The position numbers and the translations under genes are program-made. A stretch of DNA of 52,048 nucleotides, taken from NCBI GenBank assembly GCA_045536365.1, contig JAZSNL010000033.1:1-52048 (forward strand). Direction: 5' to 3'. The stretch is from JAZSNL01 sp045536365. GTDB taxonomy: Bacteria; Bacillota_I; Bacilli_A; ML615J-28; CAG-313. Below are positions 24,258 through 31,417 of this stretch, piece after piece. The notes below the pieces were generated by a model that searched no databases, was not told where the DNA came from, and was given only the letters and a program-made list of their open reading frames with translations. The stretch's first letter is position 1. Each line of letters begins with the position of its first letter.

Positions 24258-25331
24258 ATGGGTCGATTAGAAGTTATTTGTCAAAGATATGATCAAATAT
24301 CAGAAATGTTGACAGATATTAATGTTTTAAGTGATGTTAAAAAAGTAACAGCACTTGCTAAAGAACAAAAGTCTTTAGAAAAAATTGTATTTAAACATCG
24401 TGAAATTGTAAAATGTGAACAAGACATTGAAGATTATAAAGAGATGTTACAAGATCCAGATCAAGAAATTAGAGAAATGGCTGAATTAGCATTAGCTGAG
24501 GCTCAAGAAAAACTTAAAGTTTTAAAGGAAGAATTAAAGATTTTATTATTACCAAAAGACCCTAATGATGAAAAGAACGTTATTGTTGAAATTAGAGGTG
24601 CTGCTGGTGGTGATGAAGGTAATATCTTCGCTGGTGACTTGTTTAGAATGTATTATAAATATGCTGAATCTCACGGATGGAAAATTGAAATTGTTGACTC
24701 ACTAGCTTGTGAAGCAGGTGGATATACAAATATTAGTTTTACAGTAAGTGGAGAAGCTGTTTATTCATTCTTAAAATATGAATCTGGTTCACATCGTGTA
24801 CAAAGAGTTCCTGCAACAGAATCAGCAGGGCGTATTCATACTTCTACTGCAACAGTACTAGTAATGGCAGAAGCAGATGAATTAGAAGTTGAATTAAATA
24901 TGGAAGATGTTAGAATTGATACTTTCTGTGCATCAGGTCCTGGTGGACAATGTGTTAATACTACTAAATCAGCTATTCGTGTAACTCATATTCCTACTGG
25001 TATTGTTGTATCTTGTCAAGATGGTAAGAGTCAACATGAAAATAAAGCAAGTGCTTTAAAGGTTTTAAAAGCAAGACTTTATGATAAGATGTTACAAGAA
25101 AAAGAAGCTGCTGAAGGTGCTGAAAGACAAGCTAAGATTGGTCATGGAGATCGTAGTGAAAAAATCAGAACATATAATTATCCACAAAATCGTGTTACTG
25201 ATCACCGAATTGGCTTTTCAATTTTACAATTAGATCGAGTAATGGAAGGTAAATTAGAACCAGTAATTGAAGCTTTAATAACATATGAACAACAAAAATT
25301 ATTAGAAGCTACTGGAGATATGGAAGAATAA
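24258..25331 (+). CDS. prfA: peptide chain release factor 1
   Basis: A 357-residue RF1. The GGQ motif (GPGGQCVNTT) that triggers peptide release and the codon-reading PAT motif (RVPATESAGRIHTS) are both present; PAT rather than SPF marks RF1, which reads UAA and UAG. RF2 must be elsewhere, since UGA serves as a stop in this window. It begins 15 bases after dnaB behind CGGAGTG and ends the operon, a terminator following directly. Its gene partner prmC lies downstream under its own promoter. Confidence 0.97.
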   Translation: MGRLEVICQRYDQISEMLTDINVLSDVKKVTALAKEQKSLEKIVFKHREIVKCEQDIEDYKEMLQDPDQEIREMAELALAEAQEKLKVLKEELKILLLPKDPNDEKNVIVEIRGAAGGDEGNIFAGDLFRMYYKYAESHGWKIEIVDSLACEAGGYTNISFTVSGEAVYSFLKYESGSHRVQRVPATESAGRIHTSTATVLVMAEADELEVELNMEDVRIDTFCASGPGGQCVNTTKSAIRVTHIPTGIVVSCQDGKSQHENKASALKVLKARLYDKMLQEKEAAEGAERQAKIGHGDRSEKIRTYNYPQNRVTDHRIGFSILQLDRVMEGKLEPVIEALITYEQQKLLEATGDMEE

Positions 25332-25356
25332 AAAGGACTTTATGGTCCTTTTTTAT
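25330..25356 (+). terminator. Rho-independent terminator of the prfA operon
   Basis: AAAAGGAC, loop TTTATG, GTCCTTTT, then T residues. Confidence 0.9.
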
Positions 25357-25416
25357 ATTAATTTGTATTTAATATATTCAATAATAGTAAATGAATTAAT
25401 TTAAATTAATACTTGC

Positions 25417-25445
25417 TTGTCAGTTTTTAAAAAAAATGATATAAT
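25417..25445 (+). promoter_or_regulatory. promoter of prmC
   Basis: TTGTCA (25417-25422), 17 bp, TATAAT (25440-25445), with TGA ahead of the -10. Confidence 0.8.
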
Positions 25446-25485
25446 AAATACAAGATGAATACATTTATTTGATAGGAGAAATATT

Positions 25486-26337
25486 ATGACGTATCAAGCT
25501 TTTTTAAATAAACAGATGAAAAGAGCTGATTCTTTAGGTAAAGAAAGAGAAGCTATTAAATTATTAGTATTAGAATTATCCGGATTAGATGGTGCTAATT
25601 TCTTTTTAAAATTAACAGAAGAATTACCAGTAGAAGAAGAAAAAAGATTTTTAACCGCAATCGATAAATATTTAATTGATGGTATTCCTGTTCAACATAT
25701 TTTAGGATATTCTTATTTTTATGGATATCGAATGATAGTAAATAAAGAAGTATTAATTCCTCGACCTGAAACAGAAGAATTAGTAGGATATGTTTTACAA
25801 AAATATGATGATGTTTTTGATGGACAAAAGGTTGATGTTGTTGATGTGGGTACTGGATCAGGTGCTGTTGCGGTGGCACTTGTAAAAGAAGAACCTAATA
25901 TGAGTGTTTATGCTACAGATATTTCTGAAACTGCTTTAGAAGTAGCAGTTCAAAATGCGAAAAATAATGATGCGAATGTTACTTTTTATTTAGGTGATAT
26001 GTTACAACCTTTAATTGAAAGAAATTTAAAGTTTGATATTTTGGTATCTAATCCTCCTTATATTCCAGAAGATGAATATGTTGAAAGTATAGTTAAAGAT
26101 AATGAACCTCATGTTGCTTTATTTGGTGGTGTTGATGGAATGTATTTTTATGATATTATTTTATCTAACGCAAGTAAGATATTAAAAGATATAAATATTA
26201 TTGCATTCGAACATAGTTATAATAAAGGTGAACAAATGATTGCTTTAGCTAAAAAGTATTTTCCTGAAGGTAAGGTTGAATTAATTAAAGATTTAAATGG
26301 AAAGGATCGCTTTACTATAATAGTAAATGGTAAATAG
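25486..26337 (+). CDS. prmC: release factor glutamine N5-methyltransferase
   Basis: A 283-residue protein with the PrmC layout: an N-terminal helical domain, IPRPETEELV at about 85, the SAM-binding VDVGTGSGAVAVAL, and the catalytic SNPPYIPEDEY that holds the glutamine side chain. It methylates the Gln of the GGQ motif in release factors, here the product of the nearby prfA. The start has GGAGAA ahead. The stop (TAG 26335-26337) is one base before the next ATG. Confidence 0.95.
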   Translation: MTYQAFLNKQMKRADSLGKEREAIKLLVLELSGLDGANFFLKLTEELPVEEEKRFLTAIDKYLIDGIPVQHILGYSYFYGYRMIVNKEVLIPRPETEELVGYVLQKYDDVFDGQKVDVVDVGTGSGAVAVALVKEEPNMSVYATDISETALEVAVQNAKNNDANVTFYLGDMLQPLIERNLKFDILVSNPPYIPEDEYVESIVKDNEPHVALFGGVDGMYFYDIILSNASKILKDINIIAFEHSYNKGEQMIALAKKYFPEGKVELIKDLNGKDRFTIIVNGK

Positions 26338-26338
26338 A

Positions 26339-27595
26339 ATGAAAAAGATATTGTATAGTTGTTTACTATTAGTAATCTTCTTTTCATTTAATAATAAAGT
26401 ATTTGCTAAATCATTGGGTGAAGAGTTTATCGATGTTATTAATAGTAATTATGAATGTTATAATATCGAAAAGTCAGAAAACAATACTTTTGGTGATATC
26501 ATTATAGTAAATGGTATTGTAGATAAGAGATTATCATTATCAATTTACTATAAACATGATAATGATCTAAATGATTGTCTTCAAATTAAAGAAGTAAAAG
26601 GTAATTATAAAAGAGTTTATACTTTCAGTAAAGATTCAATGGTTGAAGAGTACTTTAATATTAAATTAAAATTTGGATATGAATATGAAGTTTTAATAGT
26701 AGAAAAAGATTTATTTTTATATTCTTATAGTTTTAATTTAGGTTCTTATGAAAATATTAATGATTTTGAACAAAAGGCTAATTTTAAAGGACTTGGTTTA
26801 AATAATTTTGAATCAAGTGATAAATTAACTAATAATGTTTATAATCTTAAAGTAAGAAACTTAATTAATGGTTTAAAAGAAATTGGAATTGTTGCAGTTA
26901 TTGGAGGATTAATTGGAGGATTAATTGGATTAATAGTATTTGGTATTATAAAAGGTAGAACTTATTCATATAAATACCATCTTAGAGTTCGCCCATACAA
27001 ACATCGTAAATATATTTATACTTTAGACGAGATATTAAGATTACCAAGTGATAAATTATATGGTAAAACAATATGTTTTCAAACTGACACTGTATATGGT
27101 ATAGGTGCTAAAATATTAGATAAAAAAGGTATATCAAAGATTTATTTATTAAAAAACAGAGAGGCTAATAAACCTCTTGCGGTATTAGCAGCAGACATTG
27201 ATGAAGTTATTAAATATATTAAACAGCCTTCAAAGAAGGTTATTGAAATTATGAAAAAATACTGGCCTGGTGCTTTAACAATTGTCTTTGAGTCAAAGTA
27301 TTCAAATGAAACTATAGCATTTAGAATTCCTAATAATGAATATACAATTAAATTATTAAAACATTTTGGTCCATTATCAACAACAAGTGTTAATATTAGT
27401 GGAGAAGAACCTCTAAATTCAATTGAAGATATTGATAAAGTATTTGGTCGTCGTATTGATTATATTGTTAAATTCCCTGAAGAATTGCCTTCTAGTAATG
27501 TTTCATCAACTGTTATTAAAGTTGTTAATGATGAAATTATTGTTTTAAGACAAGGCGATGTTGTTGTAAAGTTAGATGAAGAAATTGATGTATAA
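26339..27595 (+). CDS. membrane-anchored protein: extracytoplasmic domain, one membrane helix, and cytoplasmic TsaC/Sua5-YrdC domain
   Basis: A 418-residue protein. Residues 1-23 are a signal peptide (basic start, hydrophobic core, KVFAKS). Residues about 24-180 form a domain I do not recognise. A glycine-rich membrane helix (IGIVAVIGGLIGGLIGLIVF, about 183-202) is followed by a very basic stretch that predicts a cytoplasmic C-terminus. Residues about 225-418 are a YrdC domain: FQTDTVYGIGAK, LLKNREANKPLAVL, WPGALTIVF, STTSVNISGE. TsaC makes threonylcarbamoyl-AMP for t6A in tRNA and is normally soluble. No ATG, GTG or TTG lies between helix and YrdC part, so separate translation is unlikely. 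ATG 26339 is chosen one base past the prmC stop; ATG 26327 overlaps prmC and would add four residues. Confidence 0.85.
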   Translation: MKKILYSCLLLVIFFSFNNKVFAKSLGEEFIDVINSNYECYNIEKSENNTFGDIIIVNGIVDKRLSLSIYYKHDNDLNDCLQIKEVKGNYKRVYTFSKDSMVEEYFNIKLKFGYEYEVLIVEKDLFLYSYSFNLGSYENINDFEQKANFKGLGLNNFESSDKLTNNVYNLKVRNLINGLKEIGIVAVIGGLIGGLIGLIVFGIIKGRTYSYKYHLRVRPYKHRKYIYTLDEILRLPSDKLYGKTICFQTDTVYGIGAKILDKKGISKIYLLKNREANKPLAVLAADIDEVIKYIKQPSKKVIEIMKKYWPGALTIVFESKYSNETIAFRIPNNEYTIKLLKHFGPLSTTSVNISGEEPLNSIEDIDKVFGRRIDYIVKFPEELPSSNVSSTVIKVVNDEIIVLRQGDVVVKLDEEIDV

Positions 27596-27599
27596 AATT

Positions 27600-27636
27600 T
27601 AAAAACATTACCATAATAAAAATGGTGATGTTTTTT
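27600..27636 (+). terminator. terminator-like hairpin between tsaC fusion and spoIIR
   Basis: AAAACATTACCAT pairs with ATGGTGATGTTTT (one G-T pair), followed by T. It abuts the spoIIR ATG and contains its only candidate ribosome binding site (GGTGAT), so it may also limit spoIIR translation. Confidence 0.65.
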
Positions 27637-27638
27637 AT

Positions 27639-28124
27639 ATGGAAAAATTTAACAAATTGTTTATTAATTATATAATTGTCTTATTAATTATTTTTGCGTA
27701 TGGGTGTGGAAAAATAACAAAGAGTAATAATTTGGATAATGAATTAAGATTAAGAATTATCGCAAATTCTAATTCTGATATTGATCAAAATAGAAAAATA
27801 ATAGTAAAAAATACTATTATTGAAATATTTAGTGAGTGTTATAATATTAATGAAAGAGAATTATTAGTTAATTTAAAAAATAAAATTAATGAAGATTGGG
27901 TAGAAAGTATTAGTGTTAAATTAACAAATGTGTATTATGAAGCTAAATCATATGAAGGTAAATTCATTCCAGCAGGTTATTATAAAACTTTATTAATTAT
28001 GATAGGTGAAGGAAAAGGTAAGAATTTTTGGACAATTTTATATCCTGAATTCTTTAATGTTACTTTTGAGGATAAAAATGAAATAGAGTATCGTAGTTAT
28101 TTTTATGATATCATTTGTCATTAA
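27639..28124 (+). CDS. spoIIR: stage II sporulation protein R homologue
   Basis: A 161-residue protein with an N-terminal signal or membrane segment (about 9-22). The body shows the SpoIIR pattern: LRLRIIANSNSDIDQNRK near residue 37, then YYEAKSYEGKFIPAGYYKTL, IGEGKGKNFWTILYPEFF. In Bacillus SpoIIR is secreted from the forespore into the intermembrane space and triggers SpoIIGA to process pro-SigE. It also sits where B. subtilis has it, between prmC and rpiB alongside tsaC. The ribosome binding site is poor and lies in the preceding hairpin. The protein is slightly shorter than the Bacillus one. Confident on family; whether sporulation occurs is inferred only. Confidence 0.85.
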   Translation: MEKFNKLFINYIIVLLIIFAYGCGKITKSNNLDNELRLRIIANSNSDIDQNRKIIVKNTIIEIFSECYNINERELLVNLKNKINEDWVESISVKLTNVYYEAKSYEGKFIPAGYYKTLLIMIGEGKGKNFWTILYPEFFNVTFEDKNEIEYRSYFYDIICH

Positions 28125-28126
28125 TC

Positions 28127-28155
28127 TTGATAAATTGAAATAAAAATAGTATAAT
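28127..28155 (+). promoter_or_regulatory. promoter of the rpiB cluster
   Basis: TTGATA (28127-28132), 17 bp, TATAAT (28150-28155). A second TATAAT follows near 28163. Confidence 0.75.
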
Positions 28156-28184
28156 TATTATATATAATATAAGGAGACGATATT

Positions 28185-28628
28185 ATGATTATTTCAATTG
28201 GATCTGATCACGCAGGAAGATTATTAAAAAATGCTATTATTAAATATTTAACATCTAATGGACATATTGTTTATGATTGTGGAACTTATACTGATCAATC
28301 AGTAGATTATCCTGATTATTGTGTTAAGGTTTGTCAAAAAGTAATATCTGGTGAGGCTAATATGGGAATATTAGTTTGTTATACAGGTATTGGTATGTCT
28401 ATGGCAGCTAATAAGTTTAAAGGTATTAGAGCTGCACTTGTATCGTTACCAGAGGATGCGGTATTAACAAGAGAACATAATAACGCAAATGTTCTTTGTT
28501 TAAGTGGTAAGAATACTAGTGAACTAGTTGGAAAAGAGATTGTTGAAAAGTTTATTAATACTTCTTTTTTAGGTGGAAGACATGAAAGAAGAGTTAATAA
28601 GATAGGTAGTATTGAGAATGAACAATAA
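28185..28628 (+). CDS. rpiB: ribose-5-phosphate isomerase B
   Basis: A 147-residue sugar-phosphate isomerase of the RpiB/LacAB family, normal length. It has GSDHAGRLLK at the N-terminus, DYPDY, and ILVCYTGIGMSMAANK with the catalytic Cys; the usual Cys-Gly-Thr is Cys-Tyr-Thr here. The TREHNNANVLCLSG segment and the ending GGRHERRVNKI are typical. It interconverts ribose 5-phosphate and ribulose 5-phosphate in the pentose phosphate pathway. AAGGAG lies upstream. It overlaps the next gene by 11 bases. Confidence 0.94.
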   Translation: MIISIGSDHAGRLLKNAIIKYLTSNGHIVYDCGTYTDQSVDYPDYCVKVCQKVISGEANMGILVCYTGIGMSMAANKFKGIRAALVSLPEDAVLTREHNNANVLCLSGKNTSELVGKEIVEKFINTSFLGGRHERRVNKIGSIENEQ

Positions 28629-28905
28629 TGATGATAAGTTCAGAATTGATAATTTAAAAAGGGATTGTTTGTATCGCTTTTTAGTTCTTGTTGGGGTTGG
28701 ATTTTTAGTTGGTTATTTAATGAATCGTCATCGTGTTGAGGATGATACATTAAATTATTTGATTTGGTCTCCTATTTTCTTTACTTGTTTAGGTGCTATT
28801 ATTAATTTTATTAGATATAAAAAAGGTATGAAGAAAATTAATGAAAAAGTTATGTATGATGAAAGTGTTTTAAAAATGATAGAAGAGGATAAGAATAATG
28901 AATAA
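28618..28905 (+). CDS. small membrane protein, unknown, between rpiB and the YwzB-like gene
   Basis: A 95-residue protein with a charged N-terminus, two membrane segments (about 20-37 and 49-66) and a charged tail (KKGMKKINEKV...). The two-helix layout recalls AtpI/AtpZ-type proteins linked to ATP synthase operons, and the B. subtilis ywzB gene lies near the atp operon, but no diagnostic motif allows the call. ATG 28618 lies inside the end of rpiB with AGGTAG 9 bases ahead; an upstream TTG at 28612 is less likely. It overlaps the next gene by 8 bases, so the cluster is coupled. Confidence 0.75.
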   Translation: MNNNDDKFRIDNLKRDCLYRFLVLVGVGFLVGYLMNRHRVEDDTLNYLIWSPIFFTCLGAIINFIRYKKGMKKINEKVMYDESVLKMIEEDKNNE

Positions 28906-29125
28906 AGAGTTAGTGCTTGGTTTTGGATATATTATTATTTTTCTTACGGTTTTTATTATAAGTTTTATTATGATTTCTGAATCTAATTTTTCAAAGTTAT
29001 TTAAACAAGGACAAGTTAAGTATATTCGTTTTTCTTATTTTATAGTTTCAATTATAATTGGTTTTCTTTTTTCTTCCGCAATTATTCGATTCATTGAAGC
29101 TATTTATGATATTGTTCAAATTTAA
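28898..29125 (+). CDS. ywzB: YwzB-like (DUF1146) small membrane protein
   Basis: A 75-residue protein with two membrane segments (about 6-27 and 46-66) flanking a conserved loop: SKLFKQGQVKYIRFSYFIVSIIIG. That LFK-x-G-x-V pattern, the size and the layout fit the DUF1146/TIGR02327 family, which includes B. subtilis YwzB. In B. subtilis ywzB lies close upstream of murAA, spoIID and spoIIQ, and here the SpoIIQ-like gene follows directly. The function is unknown. It starts 8 bases before the end of the previous gene, with GAGG upstream. Confidence 0.72.
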   Translation: MNKELVLGFGYIIIFLTVFIISFIMISESNFSKLFKQGQVKYIRFSYFIVSIIIGFLFSSAIIRFIEAIYDIVQI

Positions 29126-29145
29126 TGTATAAATAACTTTTTTTG

Positions 29146-29164
29146 CCTCATAATAAGTATGAGG
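29146..29164 (+). promoter_or_regulatory. hairpin that covers the ribosome binding site of the SpoIIQ-like gene
   Basis: CCTCATA (29146-29152), loop of five, TATGAGG (29158-29164). The right arm includes GAGG, the ribosome binding site. A T run lies before rather than after it, so it is not a forward terminator. Confidence 0.5.
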
Positions 29165-29171
29165 TGATATG

Positions 29172-29813
29172 ATGAAAGATTTACTAAAGAAAATCGGACA
29201 AAATAAATTTCAATTCTTTTTCTTTGTTGGACTTCTTGGTTTATTATTACTTGCTTTAGTGGTTTCAACTACTCCTAATGATACTAATAAGCCTGATGAT
29301 CCGGTTGTTGAACAACCTAATGATACTCCAAGTGATGTTGTTACTGAGACAATTGAGGTTGTAAACTTACCGCTTGATAGTACTGTTGATTTTGTGGTTA
29401 CAAGAAAATTTTATGATAAAACTGATACTAAAGAAAATCAAGAGTTGTCTTTAATCAAGTATAATAATTCTTATCGTACTAGCGATGGAACTGCTTATTC
29501 AAGAAAAGATAATAGTAATTTTCAAGTGTTAAGTATTTTATCAGGAACGGTAACAGAAATTAAGAATAATTCATTATTTGGTAATTATGTTGTTATTCAG
29601 CATGATAATGATTTGAAGTCTTATTATTATGGTTTATCAGAGATTAATGTTGAGGTTGGTAGTTCTATTAATCAAGGTGATGTAATTGGTACTAGTGGTA
29701 CTACTGAAATTGATCAAGCGGCTGGTAATCATGTGTTTTTAAAGATTAAGAAGAATGATAAGTTTTATAATCCTGAAAAGTTAATTGGTAAAAAAATTAA
29801 TGAGATAGAATAA
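29172..29813 (+). CDS. spoIIQ: SpoIIQ-like protein: membrane-anchored degenerate M23 (LytM) domain
   Basis: A 213-residue protein. A basic N-terminus and one membrane helix (about 14-33) are followed by a Pro/Asp-rich linker and a domain close to SpoIIQ: VTRKFYDKTDTKENQELSLI, YNNSYRTSDG, FQVLSILSGTVTEIKNN, YVVIQHDNDLKSYYYGLS, GDVIGTSG, and GNHVFLKIKK. In Bacillus SpoIIQ sits in the forespore membrane and joins SpoIIIAH to form the channel to the mother cell. The LytM fold usually carries His-x-His; here the site reads His-Val-Phe, so peptidase activity is unlikely. ATG 29172 is 5 bases after GAGGTG; ATG 29169 directly before it is also possible. It could instead be a general M23-like wall protein. 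Confidence 0.78.
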   Translation: MKDLLKKIGQNKFQFFFFVGLLGLLLLALVVSTTPNDTNKPDDPVVEQPNDTPSDVVTETIEVVNLPLDSTVDFVVTRKFYDKTDTKENQELSLIKYNNSYRTSDGTAYSRKDNSNFQVLSILSGTVTEIKNNSLFGNYVVIQHDNDLKSYYYGLSEINVEVGSSINQGDVIGTSGTTEIDQAAGNHVFLKIKKNDKFYNPEKLIGKKINEIE

Positions 29814-29840
29814 AAGCTCTAGTTTAAACTAGAGCTTTTA
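29811..29840. terminator. 30-bp perfect palindrome: bidirectional terminator with both stop codons
   Basis: Perfect pairing around GTTTAAAC. The TAA of the SpoIIQ-like gene (29811-29813) and the TAA of the minus-strand mnmM gene (29838-29840) are the two ends of the palindrome. Confidence 0.92.
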
Positions 29841-30386
29841 CTTATTTGATATTGTTAGGATATAAGGAGAATTTAATTGATTATAGTTTTGATATTTTGA
29901 TACTAAGTATTTATTACTTGGAAGAGTTTTTACATATTCTTCTAAGAGATTACTTTCAATTAATCCTTCTTGATGTCCTGGGTAGATTACTAAAATAATA
30001 GTAATTGTTTTATTGTTATTTAATAGCTTTTGAACTGTTTTAAGGGTTATTTCTCCAATTGTTGTTATTTGTTTATTTTGAGTAGGTAAGTATCCTAGAT
30101 TAAATATAACAAGGTCAATGTTTTTTATATTAATGTTTTCGTGAGAATCTAAGAAAAGGGTTACGTTATTAATATTGTTTTTATTTAGCAATTCTAGGGT
30201 ATTAAGGATTGCGGTGGGTTGGATATCATATCCGTATAGTTTTGATTTATTATTGATGTTTTGGGATATGAATAGTGTGTCGTTTCCCATACCGATTGTT
30301 GAATCAATAATAGTTAGTTTTTTGGATTTATTTCTTGTAAGGTATTCTTTAATTAAGATATGAGACATTTCTACTATTTTGTACAT
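29838..30386 (-). CDS. mnmM: YtqB/MnmM-type methyltransferase (tRNA wobble uridine)
   Basis: A 182-residue class I SAM methyltransferase of the YtqB (rRNA_methylase) family: TIIDSTIGMGNDTLFIS is motif I, YGYDIQPTAI the post-I region, IDLVIFNLGYLPTQNK the catalytic motif IV, and IILVIYPGHQEG is typical of the family. In B. subtilis YtqB (MnmM) adds the methyl group in mnm5s2U at position 34 of tRNA. It starts inside the end of the preceding gene (13-base overlap) behind AAGGAG, so the two are coupled. The pairing with the YtqA-like gene supports the assignment. Confidence 0.9.
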   Translation of the reverse strand: MYKIVEMSHILIKEYLTRNKSKKLTIIDSTIGMGNDTLFISQNINNKSKLYGYDIQPTAILNTLELLNKNNINNVTLFLDSHENINIKNIDLVIFNLGYLPTQNKQITTIGEITLKTVQKLLNNNKTITIILVIYPGHQEGLIESNLLEEYVKTLPSNKYLVSKYQNYNQLNSPYILTISNK

Positions 30387-31327
30387 AAAAGGTCTCCTTG
30401 ATAGATTTTTTCTTTTCTCATTAGTTTATCGATTTCATTAATAACAACAAATTTTTTAAGTGTCCAAAGAGGTTCGATAAGGAGTTCTTTAGGGGAATCT
30501 CCGGTTACACGGTGGATAACAATTGAAGTGTTTAAGTATCTTAATTGGGTTGTGATGATATCAGTATATTCTGAAAGTGTAAGAATAGGGAAAGGATTTT
30601 CTTGATAGTATTTTTCAAGGGGAGTGTTTTTCATAATGTGTAGCATATGAATTTTAATTCCGTTTATTTTTAAATCATTTAGATATTTAACTGTTTCTAT
30701 CATCATTTCTTTTGTTTCGTATGGTAGTCCATTGATTATATGGACTACTGTTTCGATGTTTTCTTTTTGAAGTTTTTTTAAAGTTTGTTCAAAAATATCA
30801 TTATTGTATCCGCGATTAATTAAATTAATTGTTTTTTGGTGTTTTGTTTGAAAACCTAGTTCAATGATTAATTTAATTTTTTTATTTAAAGTAGATAGAT
30901 ATTCTATTATTTCATCACTTAGGCAATCAGGACGGGTTGCGATGGCGAGGATTTTGATTTTAGGATCGATTGGTCCATCTTTTGTAATTATTTGTTCGTA
31001 TTTTGATTTTAATTCATCAAGTGGAGCATATGTGTTTGTGTTTGCTTGAAAGTAGGCGATATAGTATCCATCTGGCCATTTCTTTTCCATTTGTTGTTTT
31101 ATTTCAAAGAATTGGTCTTTTAATGAATGGGTTTTCTCTCCTGCAAAATCACCGCTTCCTTTTTCTGAACAAAATATACATCCTGTATGACTAATTGTTC
31201 CATCTCGATTAGGACAAGAGAAGTTACCATTTAATGATATTTTAAATACTTTCTTATTGTATTTGTATTTTAAATAGTTATTAAGGGTGATATAGTGTTT
31301 TTCTTCGTTTATTAGTTTTTTATACAT
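30374..31327 (-). CDS. mnmL: YtqA/MnmL-type radical SAM protein (tRNA wobble uridine modification)
   Basis: A 317-residue radical SAM protein of the TIGR01212 family. The cluster-binding cysteines lie in FSCPNRDGTISHTGCIFC near residue 37, and QANTNTYAPLDELKSKYEQ and LGFQTKHQKTINLINRGY are characteristic. The family includes B. subtilis YtqA, reported as MnmL, which acts on the wobble-uridine side chain before YtqB/MnmM. AGAGGTG precedes the start on the minus strand. The TAAAAT complement at 31345-31350 could be its -10, diverging from the next promoter. Together the two genes complete a tRNA-modification branch. Confidence 0.9.
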   Translation of the reverse strand: MYKKLINEEKHYITLNNYLKYKYNKKVFKISLNGNFSCPNRDGTISHTGCIFCSEKGSGDFAGEKTHSLKDQFFEIKQQMEKKWPDGYYIAYFQANTNTYAPLDELKSKYEQIITKDGPIDPKIKILAIATRPDCLSDEIIEYLSTLNKKIKLIIELGFQTKHQKTINLINRGYNNDIFEQTLKKLQKENIETVVHIINGLPYETKEMMIETVKYLNDLKINGIKIHMLHIMKNTPLEKYYQENPFPILTLSEYTDIITTQLRYLNTSIVIHRVTGDSPKELLIEPLWTLKKFVVINEIDKLMRKEKIYQGDLLCTK

Positions 31328-31359
31328 AGTTACACCTCTTAGTTATTTTACTACAAATC

Positions 31360-31388
31360 TTGATAAAAATCGTGAAATATGGTAAAAT
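31360..31388 (+). promoter_or_regulatory. promoter of the DUF1295 gene
   Basis: TTGATA (31360-31365), 17 bp, TAAAAT (31383-31388), with TGG ahead of the -10. Confidence 0.7.
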
Positions 31389-31417
31389 AATATAAATTAT
31401 TATAAAGGAAGAATAAA

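Noticed and set aside
29126..29171. SigF-type promoter before the SpoIIQ-like gene
   Set aside because: GTATA occurs near 29127, but no GG-x-x-A-x-A-x-T type -10 lies at the right distance.
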